NCBI GenBank assembly: GCA_964385405.1
Contig: CAYLOT010000001.1
Coordinates: forward strand, 128,155 to 192,154
Reading direction: 5' to 3'
DNA from: CAIZGX01 sp964385405
Lineage (GTDB): Bacteria; Bacteroidota; Bacteroidia; Flavobacteriales_D; Sanyastnellaceae
DNA length: 64,000 nucleotides
Shown piece by piece: positions 25,316 to 34,407 of the stretch. The notes below the pieces were generated by a model. That model was not told the DNA's origin and did no database searches. It was given only the letters and a program-made list of their open reading frames with translations. The position numbers and the translations under genes were made by a program. Position 1 is the first letter of the stretch; each line of letters opens with the position of its first letter.

Positions 25316-26658
25316 TGAATAAGCGATTAGTCATACTTGGAGGAGGCGAGAGCGGTGCTGGTACAGCAGTGCTTGCAAAGAAGATGGGTTATGATGTATT
25401 CCTTTCGGATAAGGGCTTGTTGAAAGACAAGTACAAAGCTGAATTGAACGCACACGGTGTTGCCTTCGAAGAGGGAATGCACACAGATGAATTAATTCTG
25501 AATGCAGATGAAGTGGTGAAAAGTCCGGGTATTCCGAATACTGCGAAGTTGATTGTTGCGCTGCACGAAAAGAACATTCCTGTATTATCGGAATTGGAAT
25601 TTGCTTATCGATACACGAATGCGAAGATCATTGCAATTACAGGAAGTAACGGAAAGACTACAACAACGTTATTGACATACCACATTCTTAAAAATGCGGG
25701 GTTGAATGTTGGTCTTGGAGGAAATGTGGGAAAGAGTTTCGCAAGACAAGTAGCGGAAGAGAACTTCGATTACTATGTATTGGAGGTAAGCAGTTTTCAA
25801 CTCGATAACATGTATTCGTTTAAAGCAGACATTGCTATTCTAACGAATATTACTCCTGATCACTTGGATCGATACGATTACGATCTAAGTAAATACGCAG
25901 ATGCGAAGTTGCGCATTGCCCAGAACCAAACATCTAGCGATGTATTCATTTTCAACGCTGACGATGCCATTACGGAAGAAACAATGGCACGCCATGTATT
26001 GAACGCCACCCTATTTCCAATTTCAATTCAGATTGGAAAGACGTACGAGCAAGGTGGCTATTGCGACGAATCAAATTTTAACCTAAACACAAACCATAAT
26101 TTATTTACTATGAAAATTACAGAACTAGCATTGCAAGGCAAACACAATTTGCAGAACAGTATGGCAGCAGGGGCGGCAGCTCGCTTTTTGGAATTAAGAA
26201 AAGAAGCAGTTCGCGACAGTCTAATGAACTTCGAAAACATTGAACACCGCTTGGAGTTTGTTGCTAGTATTCACGGCATTCGTTTCATTAACGACAGCAA
26301 GGCTACAAACGTAAATTCTACCTGGTACGCTTTGGAGTCTGTCGATAAGCCAATCATTTGGATAGCTGGAGGAACTGACAAAGGAAACGATTATTCTGAA
26401 TTAATGGAATTGGTTAAGTCTAAAGTGAAAGCAATCGTTTGCTTAACAAAAGACAGTTCTAAAATTAGAAAGGCATTTGGTTCTATTGTAGATACCATTA
26501 TTGATACAGATAGCGCTGAGCAAGCGGTTCGTGTTTCTTACGATTTAGGAAGAGACGGCGACACTGTTTTGTTGTCCCCCGCTTGTGCATCTTTCGACTT
26601 GTTCGAGAATTACGAAGATAGAGGACGTCAATTCAAAGTTGCGGTTAAAGGATTATAA
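25315..26658 (+). CDS. murD: UDP-MurNAc-L-alanine-D-glutamate ligase
   Basis: Adds D-glutamate to UDP-MurNAc-L-Ala. The 447 residues show the N-terminal uracil-binding fold (LVILGGGESGAGTAVLAKKM), the P-loop ITGSNGKTTTTLL, VLEVSSFQLDNM, LTNITPDHLDRY, ALQGKHNLQNSMAA, FINDSKATNVNST and LLSPACASFDLFENYEDRG. The length is normal. It overlaps mraY by 1 nt and ends 5 nt before ftsW. Confidence 0.96.
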   Translation: MNKRLVILGGGESGAGTAVLAKKMGYDVFLSDKGLLKDKYKAELNAHGVAFEEGMHTDELILNADEVVKSPGIPNTAKLIVALHEKNIPVLSELEFAYRYTNAKIIAITGSNGKTTTTLLTYHILKNAGLNVGLGGNVGKSFARQVAEENFDYYVLEVSSFQLDNMYSFKADIAILTNITPDHLDRYDYDLSKYADAKLRIAQNQTSSDVFIFNADDAITEETMARHVLNATLFPISIQIGKTYEQGGYCDESNFNLNTNHNLFTMKITELALQGKHNLQNSMAAGAAARFLELRKEAVRDSLMNFENIEHRLEFVASIHGIRFINDSKATNVNSTWYALESVDKPIIWIAGGTDKGNDYSELMELVKSKVKAIVCLTKDSSKIRKAFGSIVDTIIDTDSAEQAVRVSYDLGRDGDTVLLSPACASFDLFENYEDRGRQFKVAVKGL

Positions 26659-26663
26659 TCTCG

Positions 26664-27848
26664 ATGCAGAAACTTCTTTCACACTTAAAGGGAGATCGCG
26701 TGATCTGGATGGTTGCACTTTTTTTGTGCACCCTTTCGGTGTTGGCGGTATACAGCGCTGTTTCTTCGTTGGTGTGGAAAGCAGAAGGTGGAAGCAGCGC
26801 AGGAGTTTTAATCAAGCATGTTTTCATGCTTGGATTAGGAATGGCCTTTATGTATGGAACACACTTACTTCCACTCACTGTTTTTTCCAGGATTGGACAA
26901 CTGATGATTTGGGTTGTGATTCCTCTTTTGGTATTCACAATGTTTTTCGGTTCAAACATTAACAACGCCGATCGATGGATTAGAATACCCGGAATTGGTG
27001 TGACGTTCCAGACGAGTGATTTGGCTAAGTTGGTGCTTATTATTTATGTTGCTCGACAACTTACTGTTAAGCGACAGATGTTAGATGATTTCAAAAAAGG
27101 TGTATTGCCAATTGTTATTCCAATAGCTATGGTTTGCGGATTGGTGTTACCAGCAAACTTTTCTACAGCAGCATTAATTGGGTTTGTGTGTTTTTTAATG
27201 TTGGTGTTCGGAGGTGTGCCTTGGAAGCATTTGTTCAAACTTATAGGGGCAGTCGTTGGGATACTTCTTTTGATTATTGCTATTGGTGAATTTGGACCAG
27301 AGAAGTTACTTCCGCGTTATAGCACATGGAAGAATCGCTTGGTAGGAAAGGAAGTTCAGGCCGGCGCAATGGACGATTCTAAATATCAAATAGAGTTAGC
27401 CCAATACGCCATTTACGAAGGAGGAATTATTCCGAAAGGTCCCGGTTCAGGAACTTCGCGAAACTTCCTTCCACATCCATATTCCGACATGATTTACGCG
27501 TTTATTATTGAAGAATACGGTTCAATATTGGGAGGCGCGTTGGTAATGTTGATGTATGTTATTTTCTTATTCAGGGTAATTCGAATTTCAATTCGAAGTC
27601 CTAAGTATTTCGGCGGTTTAACCGCTTTGGGATTGGGATTGGTCATCTCCTTGCAAGCGTTCATTAATATGGGTGTAGCGGTGGATTTGTTTCCGACTAC
27701 TGGACAGCCATTGCCTTTGGTGAGTATGGGAGGAACATCGATTGTTTTTGTTGCAATCATGTTCGGAGTGATATTGAGTATCTCGAAGATGGATGAGGCG
27801 AATGACGATATAGAGCAAACAGAAGAGATGGAAGAAGCGCCTTTTTAA
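26664..27848 (+). CDS. ftsW: Septal peptidoglycan polymerase FtsW
   Basis: SEDS-family glycosyltransferase that works with FtsI. The 394 residues have about ten membrane helices. The motifs are NNADRWIRIPGIGVTFQTSD, which lies before the K-LVLIIYVAR helix; NRLVGKEVQAGAMDDSKYQ in the large periplasmic loop; and LFPTTGQPLPLVSMGGTS near the end. A charged cytoplasmic tail (DEANDDIEQTEEMEEAPF) follows. It could be RodA by sequence alone, but its place between murD and murG decides for FtsW. Confidence 0.94.
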   Translation: MQKLLSHLKGDRVIWMVALFLCTLSVLAVYSAVSSLVWKAEGGSSAGVLIKHVFMLGLGMAFMYGTHLLPLTVFSRIGQLMIWVVIPLLVFTMFFGSNINNADRWIRIPGIGVTFQTSDLAKLVLIIYVARQLTVKRQMLDDFKKGVLPIVIPIAMVCGLVLPANFSTAALIGFVCFLMLVFGGVPWKHLFKLIGAVVGILLLIIAIGEFGPEKLLPRYSTWKNRLVGKEVQAGAMDDSKYQIELAQYAIYEGGIIPKGPGSGTSRNFLPHPYSDMIYAFIIEEYGSILGGALVMLMYVIFLFRVIRISIRSPKYFGGLTALGLGLVISLQAFINMGVAVDLFPTTGQPLPLVSMGGTSIVFVAIMFGVILSISKMDEANDDIEQTEEMEEAPF

Positions 27849-27853
27849 TTCAT

Positions 27854-28966
27854 ATGGAAAAACGAAGTTTAAATAGGGTTTTGTTGTCGGCTGGGGGGAC
27901 AGGTGGACATATATTTCCTGCCATTGCAGTTGCGAATGAAATAAAATCGCGCTTTCCGGAATGTGAGATTTTATTTGTTGGGGCCGAAGGAAAAATGGAG
28001 ATGGAGAAAGTTCCTCAAGCGGGATATAAAATTGTTGGACTTCCCATTGCTGGACTTCAGCGCAAATTGACGCTTTCGAATTTTTTACTTCCAATTAAAA
28101 TTTTGAAAAGTATGTTGAAGGCGAAGGCTGTGGTGAAAGAATTTCGTCCGCAAGTCGCTGTAGGTTTTGGCGGATATGCGAGTGGTCCTACGCTTCGTGC
28201 GGCAGGAACAGCAAGCGTTCCAACCGTGTTGCAGGAACAGAATTCATTTGCAGGGGTAACTAATAAATTATTGGCGAAACGTGCGCAGGCAATATGTGTT
28301 GCATATGAAGGGATGGAAGTGTTTTTTCAAAAGGGTAAGATTCAGTTAACTGGAAATCCAGTGCGGAAAGATTTCGTGAAGTTGCCTTATTCGCAGGAAG
28401 ATGCATTGACCAAATTGAATTTCGATTCAACAAGAAAAACAATTTTAATTGTAGGTGGAAGTTTGGGTGCGCGCGCTGTAAACGCTGCAGTTGAAGCTTC
28501 ATTGAATGCTTGGCTTAGCCAAGGATTTCAAGTTATATGGCAATGCGGAAAAATTTACAAGGCTAATCTTGAGGCGAAGTATGAAGGAACTTCTGGCTTG
28601 CGTCTTTTTGATTTCATTCAGGATATGGCATTGGTTTATGCTGCTGCGGATGTAATTGTTTCCAGAGCAGGAGCTATGAGTGTTTCTGAGTTATCATTGG
28701 TTGGAAAGCCTGTTGTGTTTATGCCTTCTCCGAACGTGGCCGAAGATCATCAAACGAAAAATGCAATGGCACTTGTTTCAAAGAGAGCGGCATTAATGGT
28801 ACGTGACAGTGAAGCTGAATTGAAGTTGGCTGAAGTCGTTTCAGAATTGCTTCACAACGAAAATGAGATTTCTAAACTGAAAGAAAATATTTCCGGATTC
28901 GCTATGCCGAATGCAACTGAAGAGATCGTAGATACCTTAATTGAAGTGGTGTATGGAAGAGCGTAA
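27854..28966 (+). CDS. murG: Lipid II synthase MurG
   Basis: Adds GlcNAc to lipid I at the inner face of the membrane. The 370 residues start with the glycine-rich loop LLSAGGTGGHIFPAIAVANE, then QEQNSFAGVTNKLLAKRA, TGNPVRKDF, LIVGGSLGARAVN and the C-terminal donor-site signature VSRAGAMSVSELSLVGKPVV followed by FMPSPNVAEDHQTKNA. Standard length. The murC start codon lies inside its last codons. Confidence 0.96.
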   Translation: MEKRSLNRVLLSAGGTGGHIFPAIAVANEIKSRFPECEILFVGAEGKMEMEKVPQAGYKIVGLPIAGLQRKLTLSNFLLPIKILKSMLKAKAVVKEFRPQVAVGFGGYASGPTLRAAGTASVPTVLQEQNSFAGVTNKLLAKRAQAICVAYEGMEVFFQKGKIQLTGNPVRKDFVKLPYSQEDALTKLNFDSTRKTILIVGGSLGARAVNAAVEASLNAWLSQGFQVIWQCGKIYKANLEAKYEGTSGLRLFDFIQDMALVYAAADVIVSRAGAMSVSELSLVGKPVVFMPSPNVAEDHQTKNAMALVSKRAALMVRDSEAELKLAEVVSELLHNENEISKLKENISGFAMPNATEEIVDTLIEVVYGRA

Positions 28967-30344
28967 GCTAACGTGCGAAGTCATGTATTTCTTGGGTATT
29001 GGTGGCATTGGTATGTCGGCCCTTGCGCGCTATTTTCATCGCAAGGGAGTACATGTGATGGGGTACGATCGCACGTCTACGGCGTTAACAACAGAACTTG
29101 AATTGGAAGGAATTTCTGTGCAATACGAAGACAGCGTTATGTCTTTGCCGCAGTTGCTTCATTCCACTCCTAAGGAAAAAGTTTTGATTGTGCGCACACC
29201 GGCAGTTCCGATAGATTCTTCGCAGTTGCAGTATTTCCTTCAACATGAATTTAGAATTTGGAAGCGAAGTGAGTTGTTGGGATACATAACCCAACTAGAT
29301 GAAACGATTGCTATTGGCGGAACGCATGGGAAGACTACTACTTCAACATTGGTCGCGCACATTCTTCATTCAACCATCGGATGCAATGCTTTTTTAGGTG
29401 GAATTTCTTCCAACTTTAAGAGTAATGTATTGCTTTCAGACACTTCAAGAACCGTGGTGGAAGCCGATGAGTTTGATCGAAGTTTCTTGACGTTGTTTCC
29501 GAAGATTTCAGCGTTGACATCCATGGATGCTGATCATTTGGATGTTTATGAAAATGAAGAAAGCATTCGCGAAGGATTCCTTTTGTTTTTAAAACAGAAT
29601 CGTGCAGATGGAAATGTAGTGGTGAAGAAGGAATTGAATATTCATGATGAATTGAAGGCCGATCGCTCGGGTGTTTTGACATACAGTATTTTATCGGATG
29701 CTGATTTTTTTGCTACGAATATTCGCATTGAAGAGGGTGCATATACCTTCGATTTTCATTCTCCGAACGGCGAATTGGTAAACGTGCGTTTGGGATTACC
29801 GGGAAGACACAACGTGGAGAACGCCGTGGTGGCAATGGCTTGCGCGTTACTCGCAGGTGTTGCAATTAACGATTTACCTGATGTTCTAGCCAGTTTCAAA
29901 GGTGTTGCGCGAAGATTCGATGTGCGTTATATAAGTAAGACTGGAGTGTACATAGATGACTATGCGCATCATCCGACGGAATTGACTGCTGCCATGCGTT
30001 CAGTGCGAGAATTGTTTCCTGGAAAACGAATTGTTGGCATATTTCAACCGCATTTGTTTTCGAGAACAAGGGATTTTGTGAACGGATTTGCCGAGAGCTT
30101 AGCGCTATTGGATGTGCCAATTTTATTACCTATTTATCCTGCGCGCGAATTGCCAATAGAGGGAATTGATTCACAATGGCTATTTGATAAAATTAAAAAG
30201 GACGAGAAATACTTAGTGGAGAAAGATGCCATCTTCACCTTACTAAATAAACTGCAGTTTGATGTGCTTTTGACATTGGGAGCAGGTGACATAGACACCC
30301 TTGTTTCGCCCTTGGAAGCCTACATGAATAAACGCGTGGAATGA
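28953..30344 (+). CDS. murC: UDP-MurNAc-L-alanine ligase
   Basis: Adds L-alanine to UDP-MurNAc, the first stem-peptide step. The 463 residues show YFLGIGGIGMSALARYFHRK, the P-loop IGGTHGKTTTSTLVAH, VVEADEFDRSFL, LTSMDADHLDVY, LPGRHNVENA, IDDYAHHPTELTAA and FQPHLFSRTRDF. I start at MEERKLTCEV, giving a 14-nt overlap with murG; MYFLGIGG at 28983 is the alternative. The 3' end overlaps ftsQ by 4 nt. Confidence 0.95.
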   Translation: MEERKLTCEVMYFLGIGGIGMSALARYFHRKGVHVMGYDRTSTALTTELELEGISVQYEDSVMSLPQLLHSTPKEKVLIVRTPAVPIDSSQLQYFLQHEFRIWKRSELLGYITQLDETIAIGGTHGKTTTSTLVAHILHSTIGCNAFLGGISSNFKSNVLLSDTSRTVVEADEFDRSFLTLFPKISALTSMDADHLDVYENEESIREGFLLFLKQNRADGNVVVKKELNIHDELKADRSGVLTYSILSDADFFATNIRIEEGAYTFDFHSPNGELVNVRLGLPGRHNVENAVVAMACALLAGVAINDLPDVLASFKGVARRFDVRYISKTGVYIDDYAHHPTELTAAMRSVRELFPGKRIVGIFQPHLFSRTRDFVNGFAESLALLDVPILLPIYPARELPIEGIDSQWLFDKIKKDEKYLVEKDAIFTLLNKLQFDVLLTLGAGDIDTLVSPLEAYMNKRVE

Positions 30345-31288
30345 GAAACGAAAAAGGAAATACAGTAAAGAAAACTTCATGGTTCATGAGGTTTTTGGTG
30401 TTGACTTTCTTTATTGTCATGGGCGCTGGTGCTATTGTGCTTTGGGCATTTTCTATTTCAAAACACAACACGCAACCGGTTCCGGAGTTGCGCGTAAATA
30501 TTCAGAGAGGACAAAGCGTAGATGAACTGATTACAAAAGAAGAAGTGGATTCTATCGTCCACAGCCACTTTGGATTGTTGCAAGGAACTCCAATGAGCAA
30601 AATAGACGTTGGAGCCATTCAGGTTGCGGTGAATAGACATCCTGCAATTCATTCGTGTAATGTATGGATGGGTGTAGATGGAATTTTGAATATTGATATT
30701 CAACAAAGGGCTCCTATGTTCAGGATAATGAATACCGATGGAAGCGGTTTTTATGTGGACACATTGGGACAATCGTTTAGTTTGCTTAATCGCGCTGTGG
30801 CATATGTGCCAGTGGTTTCAGTGGAGGGTGTAATGGGTGCAATGGAGTTTCCAGCAACCAAAGAGTATTATGACGAAAACACTTTAGGTTTAACCTACTT
30901 AGATGAGCTTGTGGTTTTTGGAGATCACATGCGTAGACATGCCGAGTTAAAGGATTGGACCGAGCATATTCACCTCACTGCGATGGGAACTTTGGAAGTT
31001 ATTCCTCGCATTGGAAGGCACATTATTGACTTCGGCAGTATATACAATTTGGAAATGAAGACGAGAATGCTTTTTCAATTTTATCGTTCCCAATTGTATA
31101 TAACGGACCTGGAGAAATACAGTCGCATTAATTTGAATTTTGAAAATCAAGTGATCTGCGAAAAGCGCGGCGCAGATTTGTTTCCAGCTCCTGTTGATAG
31201 CCTAGCTTTAATAGGGAATAGCGCTCCAATTGCCATTCCGACCGACTTAATACCAGCAGCTGCGCAAGCAGTTCAACAACCACAATAA
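30341..31288 (+). CDS. ftsQ: Cell-division protein FtsQ/DivIB
   Basis: Bitopic division protein that links FtsL to the rest of the divisome. The 315 residues have a short basic cytoplasmic tail, one membrane helix (FLVLTFFIVMGAGAIVLWAF), and a periplasmic part with a POTRA-like start that includes MSKIDVGAIQVAVNRHPAIH and the beta strand GILNIDIQQRAPMFRIMNTD. A FtsQ_DivIB domain and a proline/alanine tail follow. It overlaps murC by 4 nt and precedes ftsA by 13 nt. Sequence conservation is low, so position contributes to the call. Confidence 0.88.
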   Translation: MRNEKGNTVKKTSWFMRFLVLTFFIVMGAGAIVLWAFSISKHNTQPVPELRVNIQRGQSVDELITKEEVDSIVHSHFGLLQGTPMSKIDVGAIQVAVNRHPAIHSCNVWMGVDGILNIDIQQRAPMFRIMNTDGSGFYVDTLGQSFSLLNRAVAYVPVVSVEGVMGAMEFPATKEYYDENTLGLTYLDELVVFGDHMRRHAELKDWTEHIHLTAMGTLEVIPRIGRHIIDFGSIYNLEMKTRMLFQFYRSQLYITDLEKYSRINLNFENQVICEKRGADLFPAPVDSLALIGNSAPIAIPTDLIPAAAQAVQQPQ

Positions 31289-31301
31289 TTATTTGAAGAA
31301 T

Positions 31302-32831
31302 ATGGAATATACATTCGCTACTTACAACAATCCAACCCCGAGCAACAAAGAGAAATTGGTAGTTGGAATTGATATCGGAACAACCAAGATTGCTTGTGTT
31401 GTAGGAAAAATTGATTCATTTGGAAAGGTGACCATCTTGGGTATTGGTCGCAGTAAAAGTGATGGTGTTAAGCGCGGTATTGTTTTGAATATTGATCAGA
31501 CTGTTGCGTCGATCAAAGAAGCTGTTCAGAAGGCCGAGATGGAATGCGGAATTAAGGTTCATCGCGTGAATGTGGGTATTGCGGGACAGCACATCAAGAG
31601 TATTCAACAACCAGGAATCTATACGCGCAAGGATTTAGAAACGGAAATCAGTGTTGCGGATTTGCAAGCATTGAAGGACGATATGTTCAAGATTCACGTG
31701 CCAGCTGGGGAGTCGATCATTCACGTGATTCCACAAGAATACACAGTTGATACAGAAGGCGGAATTAAAGATCCTGTTGGAATGGCTGGTGTGCGTTTGC
31801 AAGCAAATTTCCACATCATCACGGGTTCTCTTCCAGCAATCAAAAACATTTATCGTTGTGTGAAATTGTCTGGTCTGGAAGTAGGGGAGTTAACCTTAGA
31901 GCCGATTGCAAGTTCTGCGGCAGTGTTGAGCGATGAGGAAAAAGAGGCGGGTGTTGCTTTGGTTGACATTGGAGGAGGAACAACAGACATTGCGATTTTC
32001 CACGACGGTTTGATTCGTCATACTGCAGTGATTCCATTTGGTGGAAACATTTTGACTGAAGACATTAAAACCGGATGTTCAATTTTAAGCAGACATGCTG
32101 AGCAGTTGAAAGTTCAATACGGATCGGCTTTAGCGGCTGAAACACAAAACGCCAAGGTTGTTGTTCCTGGTTTAAATGGAAGAACACCTAAGGAAATTAC
32201 ATTGGGTGCGCTGTCAGGAATTATTGAAGCGCGCATGAAGGAAATTTTAGAATTGGTTCACTTCGAAATCATGCGCAGCGGATACGAGCGTAAGTTAATC
32301 GGAGGAATTGTGTTGACAGGTGGTGGTGCGCAGTTGAAGCACATTAAGCAGTTGGTTGAATACATCACTGGCTTGGATTGTCGCATTGGTAAGCCTATTG
32401 AACACGTGATTAATTACACAGACGAATCACAATTACCGCCGGCTCTTTCAACAGGTGTTGGACTTGTAATTACAGGTGAAGAGAATGTGGGTGAAGATTA
32501 TTTCGAGCGTGTTTTGGGTCAGGAAGTTGCGGTAGAAGAAGAGGAAGTTGTTACTCCGGAAGATGTGAATGTGCCAGTCGATGCGGCTTCTGCGGAAGAT
32601 TTCATGTCATTTATGACCTCTATTGGAGTAGCAGGATCTGAGGAGAAAGAACAAGTTGAGTCAACAGTTGCTCATACTGGAAACGAAGAAAACGAAGAAC
32701 CTTCAATGACAGATGCTGCGAATGAAGTTACTGAAGCGCCTGTTAAAACAACTCGCCAAACACGTAATCCGTTGGAAAGTATTGTGGGCCGTTTCAAAGG
32801 ATTCTTCGAAAACGACGAAGCAGTAAATTAA
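31302..32831 (+). CDS. ftsA: Cell-division protein FtsA
   Basis: Actin-like ATPase that anchors the Z ring to the membrane. The 509 residues show VVGIDIGTTKIACVVG (phosphate 1), VALVDIGGGTTDIAIF (phosphate 2) and GGIVLTGGGAQLKHI (adenosine). After about residue 400 comes a long acidic extension, ending in LESIVGRFKGFFEND, a plausible amphipathic membrane anchor. I use the ATG at 31302, not the TTG at 31293. Its TAA and the rlmD TAA share the same TTAA. No ftsZ follows. Confidence 0.95.
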   Translation: MEYTFATYNNPTPSNKEKLVVGIDIGTTKIACVVGKIDSFGKVTILGIGRSKSDGVKRGIVLNIDQTVASIKEAVQKAEMECGIKVHRVNVGIAGQHIKSIQQPGIYTRKDLETEISVADLQALKDDMFKIHVPAGESIIHVIPQEYTVDTEGGIKDPVGMAGVRLQANFHIITGSLPAIKNIYRCVKLSGLEVGELTLEPIASSAAVLSDEEKEAGVALVDIGGGTTDIAIFHDGLIRHTAVIPFGGNILTEDIKTGCSILSRHAEQLKVQYGSALAAETQNAKVVVPGLNGRTPKEITLGALSGIIEARMKEILELVHFEIMRSGYERKLIGGIVLTGGGAQLKHIKQLVEYITGLDCRIGKPIEHVINYTDESQLPPALSTGVGLVITGEENVGEDYFERVLGQEVAVEEEEVVTPEDVNVPVDAASAEDFMSFMTSIGVAGSEEKEQVESTVAHTGNEENEEPSMTDAANEVTEAPVKTTRQTRNPLESIVGRFKGFFENDEAVN

Positions 32832-34249
32832 TTTTTTTCGAACAGTGCCACCGCCTCTAAATGAGAGGTGTGTGGGAACTGATCGACAAAGCTGATTTTC
32901 TTTAACTGATATCCGGATAGAATAAGCGTCTCACAATCTCTTGCTTGTGTAGCCGGATTGCATGAGATGTAAACGATGCGCTTAGCGTCGAGCCCTATTA
33001 CTTTTCGCAGAGTCTTTGGAGCAATTCCACCTCGGGGTGGGTCAAGAACAAGGGTGTTGATTTGATTTTGAAATTGCGGTTGTTCCAGTAAGAATTTCCC
33101 CACATCTGCTGCAAAGAATTCGATATTTGAAACATTGTTTTCTTGCGCGTTTTTCTTAGCGTCTGCAATGGCTGCTTCTACAATGTCTACTCCCACAACA
33201 GGAAGCGATGTTTTCTGCGCTATCAGTTGTCCGATTGTTCCTGTTCCACAAAACAGATCGAGGATATATCCATTGGGCACTTCTTCCGGATTGCAGTAAT
33301 CTATTGCTTTGGTGTAAAGCTTTTCAGCACTTTTCGGATTGGTTTGAAAGAAGCTCTTCATGTTTACTTTGAACTTCAATCCCAATAAAATTTCTTCGAT
33401 TTCGGAATTGCCGAAGAGTAGGTGTGACGAGCCATTCAATGGCTCAGCGCGGTCTCCTGTGTCGTCGTTCAGCGTATGAATAATTCCTCCGCAACGGTTT
33501 CCGAGTATGTCTAAAACAAGTTTCACAAATTCATCGCGATCGAAGTTTTCCAGACCCGTTGAAGAAGTAACGAGGTTAACTAAAAGCAAATCGTGCGTGA
33601 ATGATTTTCGAACCACAACGTATCTAAAGAAACCTTCGCGTTTAGGTGGATGCCATGCTGGAAGTCCCCTGTTTTCACAAAAGGTTCGAATGCGGTGCAA
33701 GTTGTTTTCGAATGTCGCATCGAAGAGACCCGATTCCGCATCGAGATTTTCAACCATCCACCACGTTCCTCTGTGCTTGAAACCTAATCCGAAATCATCG
33801 AGTTCCGTTTTGGTTGGAAGGTCATAGCGGATAGCGCTGAAGCTGTACTCCATTTTATTTCTGTAGTTCCATACAGAAGGAGATTCAATGTATTCGTCGA
33901 ACAATTCAGCAATGTTTTCAATTTTACCAATGCGCTTGTAGAGTTGAAGACAAGAATCTTTTTTCGCGTCGTGTTGTTTCTCTATGGGCCATGCAGCGTA
34001 TGGTGCTCCTGGAATGCGTTGATAAGGCAAGTCTATTTCGTCAGGAGAATTTTCAAGTACTTCGATTAATTTACAATTCGCAAATCGCTTATCAGACTTG
34101 ATCACTTGCGCACGCACGAGTTGTCCCGGAAAAGTGTTTTCAACAAAAACAGTAAAATCGCCTTTGTCGGTTTTCAATAGCCCAATTCCATTACCTCCGA
34201 AGGCAAAGCGGTCTATTTTAATGTCGAGTATTTGGTTTCTTTTTAGCAC
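32828..34249 (-). CDS. rlmD: RlmD/TrmA-family 23S rRNA m5U methyltransferase
   Basis: SAM-dependent uracil-C5 methyltransferase, probably on 23S rRNA. The 473 residues have an N-terminal TRAM domain (ILDIKIDRFAFGGNGIGLL), the SAM site YILDLFCGTGTIGQLIA, TLVLDPPRGGIAPK and the catalytic Cys in VYISCNPATQARD. The CxxC cluster that binds Fe-S in E. coli RlmD is missing; the equivalent region reads APYAAWPIEKQHDAKKDS. I start at the GTG (34247-34249). The frame stays open to 34372 only because it crosses the 12-bp repeat array. A perfect -7 box lies 3 nt before the GTG. Confidence 0.88.
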   Translation of the reverse strand: MLKRNQILDIKIDRFAFGGNGIGLLKTDKGDFTVFVENTFPGQLVRAQVIKSDKRFANCKLIEVLENSPDEIDLPYQRIPGAPYAAWPIEKQHDAKKDSCLQLYKRIGKIENIAELFDEYIESPSVWNYRNKMEYSFSAIRYDLPTKTELDDFGLGFKHRGTWWMVENLDAESGLFDATFENNLHRIRTFCENRGLPAWHPPKREGFFRYVVVRKSFTHDLLLVNLVTSSTGLENFDRDEFVKLVLDILGNRCGGIIHTLNDDTGDRAEPLNGSSHLLFGNSEIEEILLGLKFKVNMKSFFQTNPKSAEKLYTKAIDYCNPEEVPNGYILDLFCGTGTIGQLIAQKTSLPVVGVDIVEAAIADAKKNAQENNVSNIEFFAADVGKFLLEQPQFQNQINTLVLDPPRGGIAPKTLRKVIGLDAKRIVYISCNPATQARDCETLILSGYQLKKISFVDQFPHTSHLEAVALFEKN

Positions 34250-34252
34250 GGG

Positions 34253-34261
34253 GCAAAGATA
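34253..34261 (-). promoter_or_regulatory. -7 promoter element of rlmD
   Basis: Minus-strand TATCTTTGC, a perfect TAnnTTTGC match, separated from the GTG start by CCC only. It predicts a leaderless mRNA and supports the GTG start. Repeat array B begins 2 nt upstream. Confidence 0.75.
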
Positions 34262-34262
34262 T

Positions 34263-34370
34263 GTTCTTCGAAAGATGCTTTGCAATATACTTCGTAAGAT
34301 ACTTTGTAAGATTCTTCGAAAGGTCTCGCGAAGCGTCTTGCGTTGCATCTTGCATGGCATCTTGTGCAAC
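34263..34370. repeat. 12-bp degenerate tandem repeat, array B
   Basis: Exactly nine 12-nt units (108 nt) between the rlmD and DUF6150-like promoters. Units on the plus strand include GTTCTTCGAAAG, ATGCTTTGCAAT, ATACTTCGTAAG, ATACTTTGTAAG, ATTCTTCGAAAG, GTCTCGCGAAGC and ATCTTGTGCAAC. It lies where the -33 elements of both promoters should be. It keeps a reading frame open on both strands. Confidence 0.85.
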
Positions 34371-34376
34371 ATTGTT

Positions 34377-34385
34377 TATCTTCGT
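34377..34385 (+). promoter_or_regulatory. -7 promoter element of the DUF6150-like gene
   Basis: TATCTTCGT, TAnnTTTGT with one mismatch, 22 nt before the ATG and 6 nt after repeat array B. Confidence 0.6.
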
Positions 34386-34407
34386 TAAAACAATAAAAGA
34401 CACACCT

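Noticed and set aside
34250..34372. N-terminal extension of RlmD (MLHKMPCKMQ and 31 more residues)
   Set aside because: It is a translation of repeat array B and would run through the perfect -7 box; the TRAM domain begins right after the GTG at 34249.
34261..34407. N-terminal extension of the DUF6150-like protein (MFFERCFAIY)
   Set aside because: Also read from repeat array B; the true signal peptide begins at 34408, after a promoter box.
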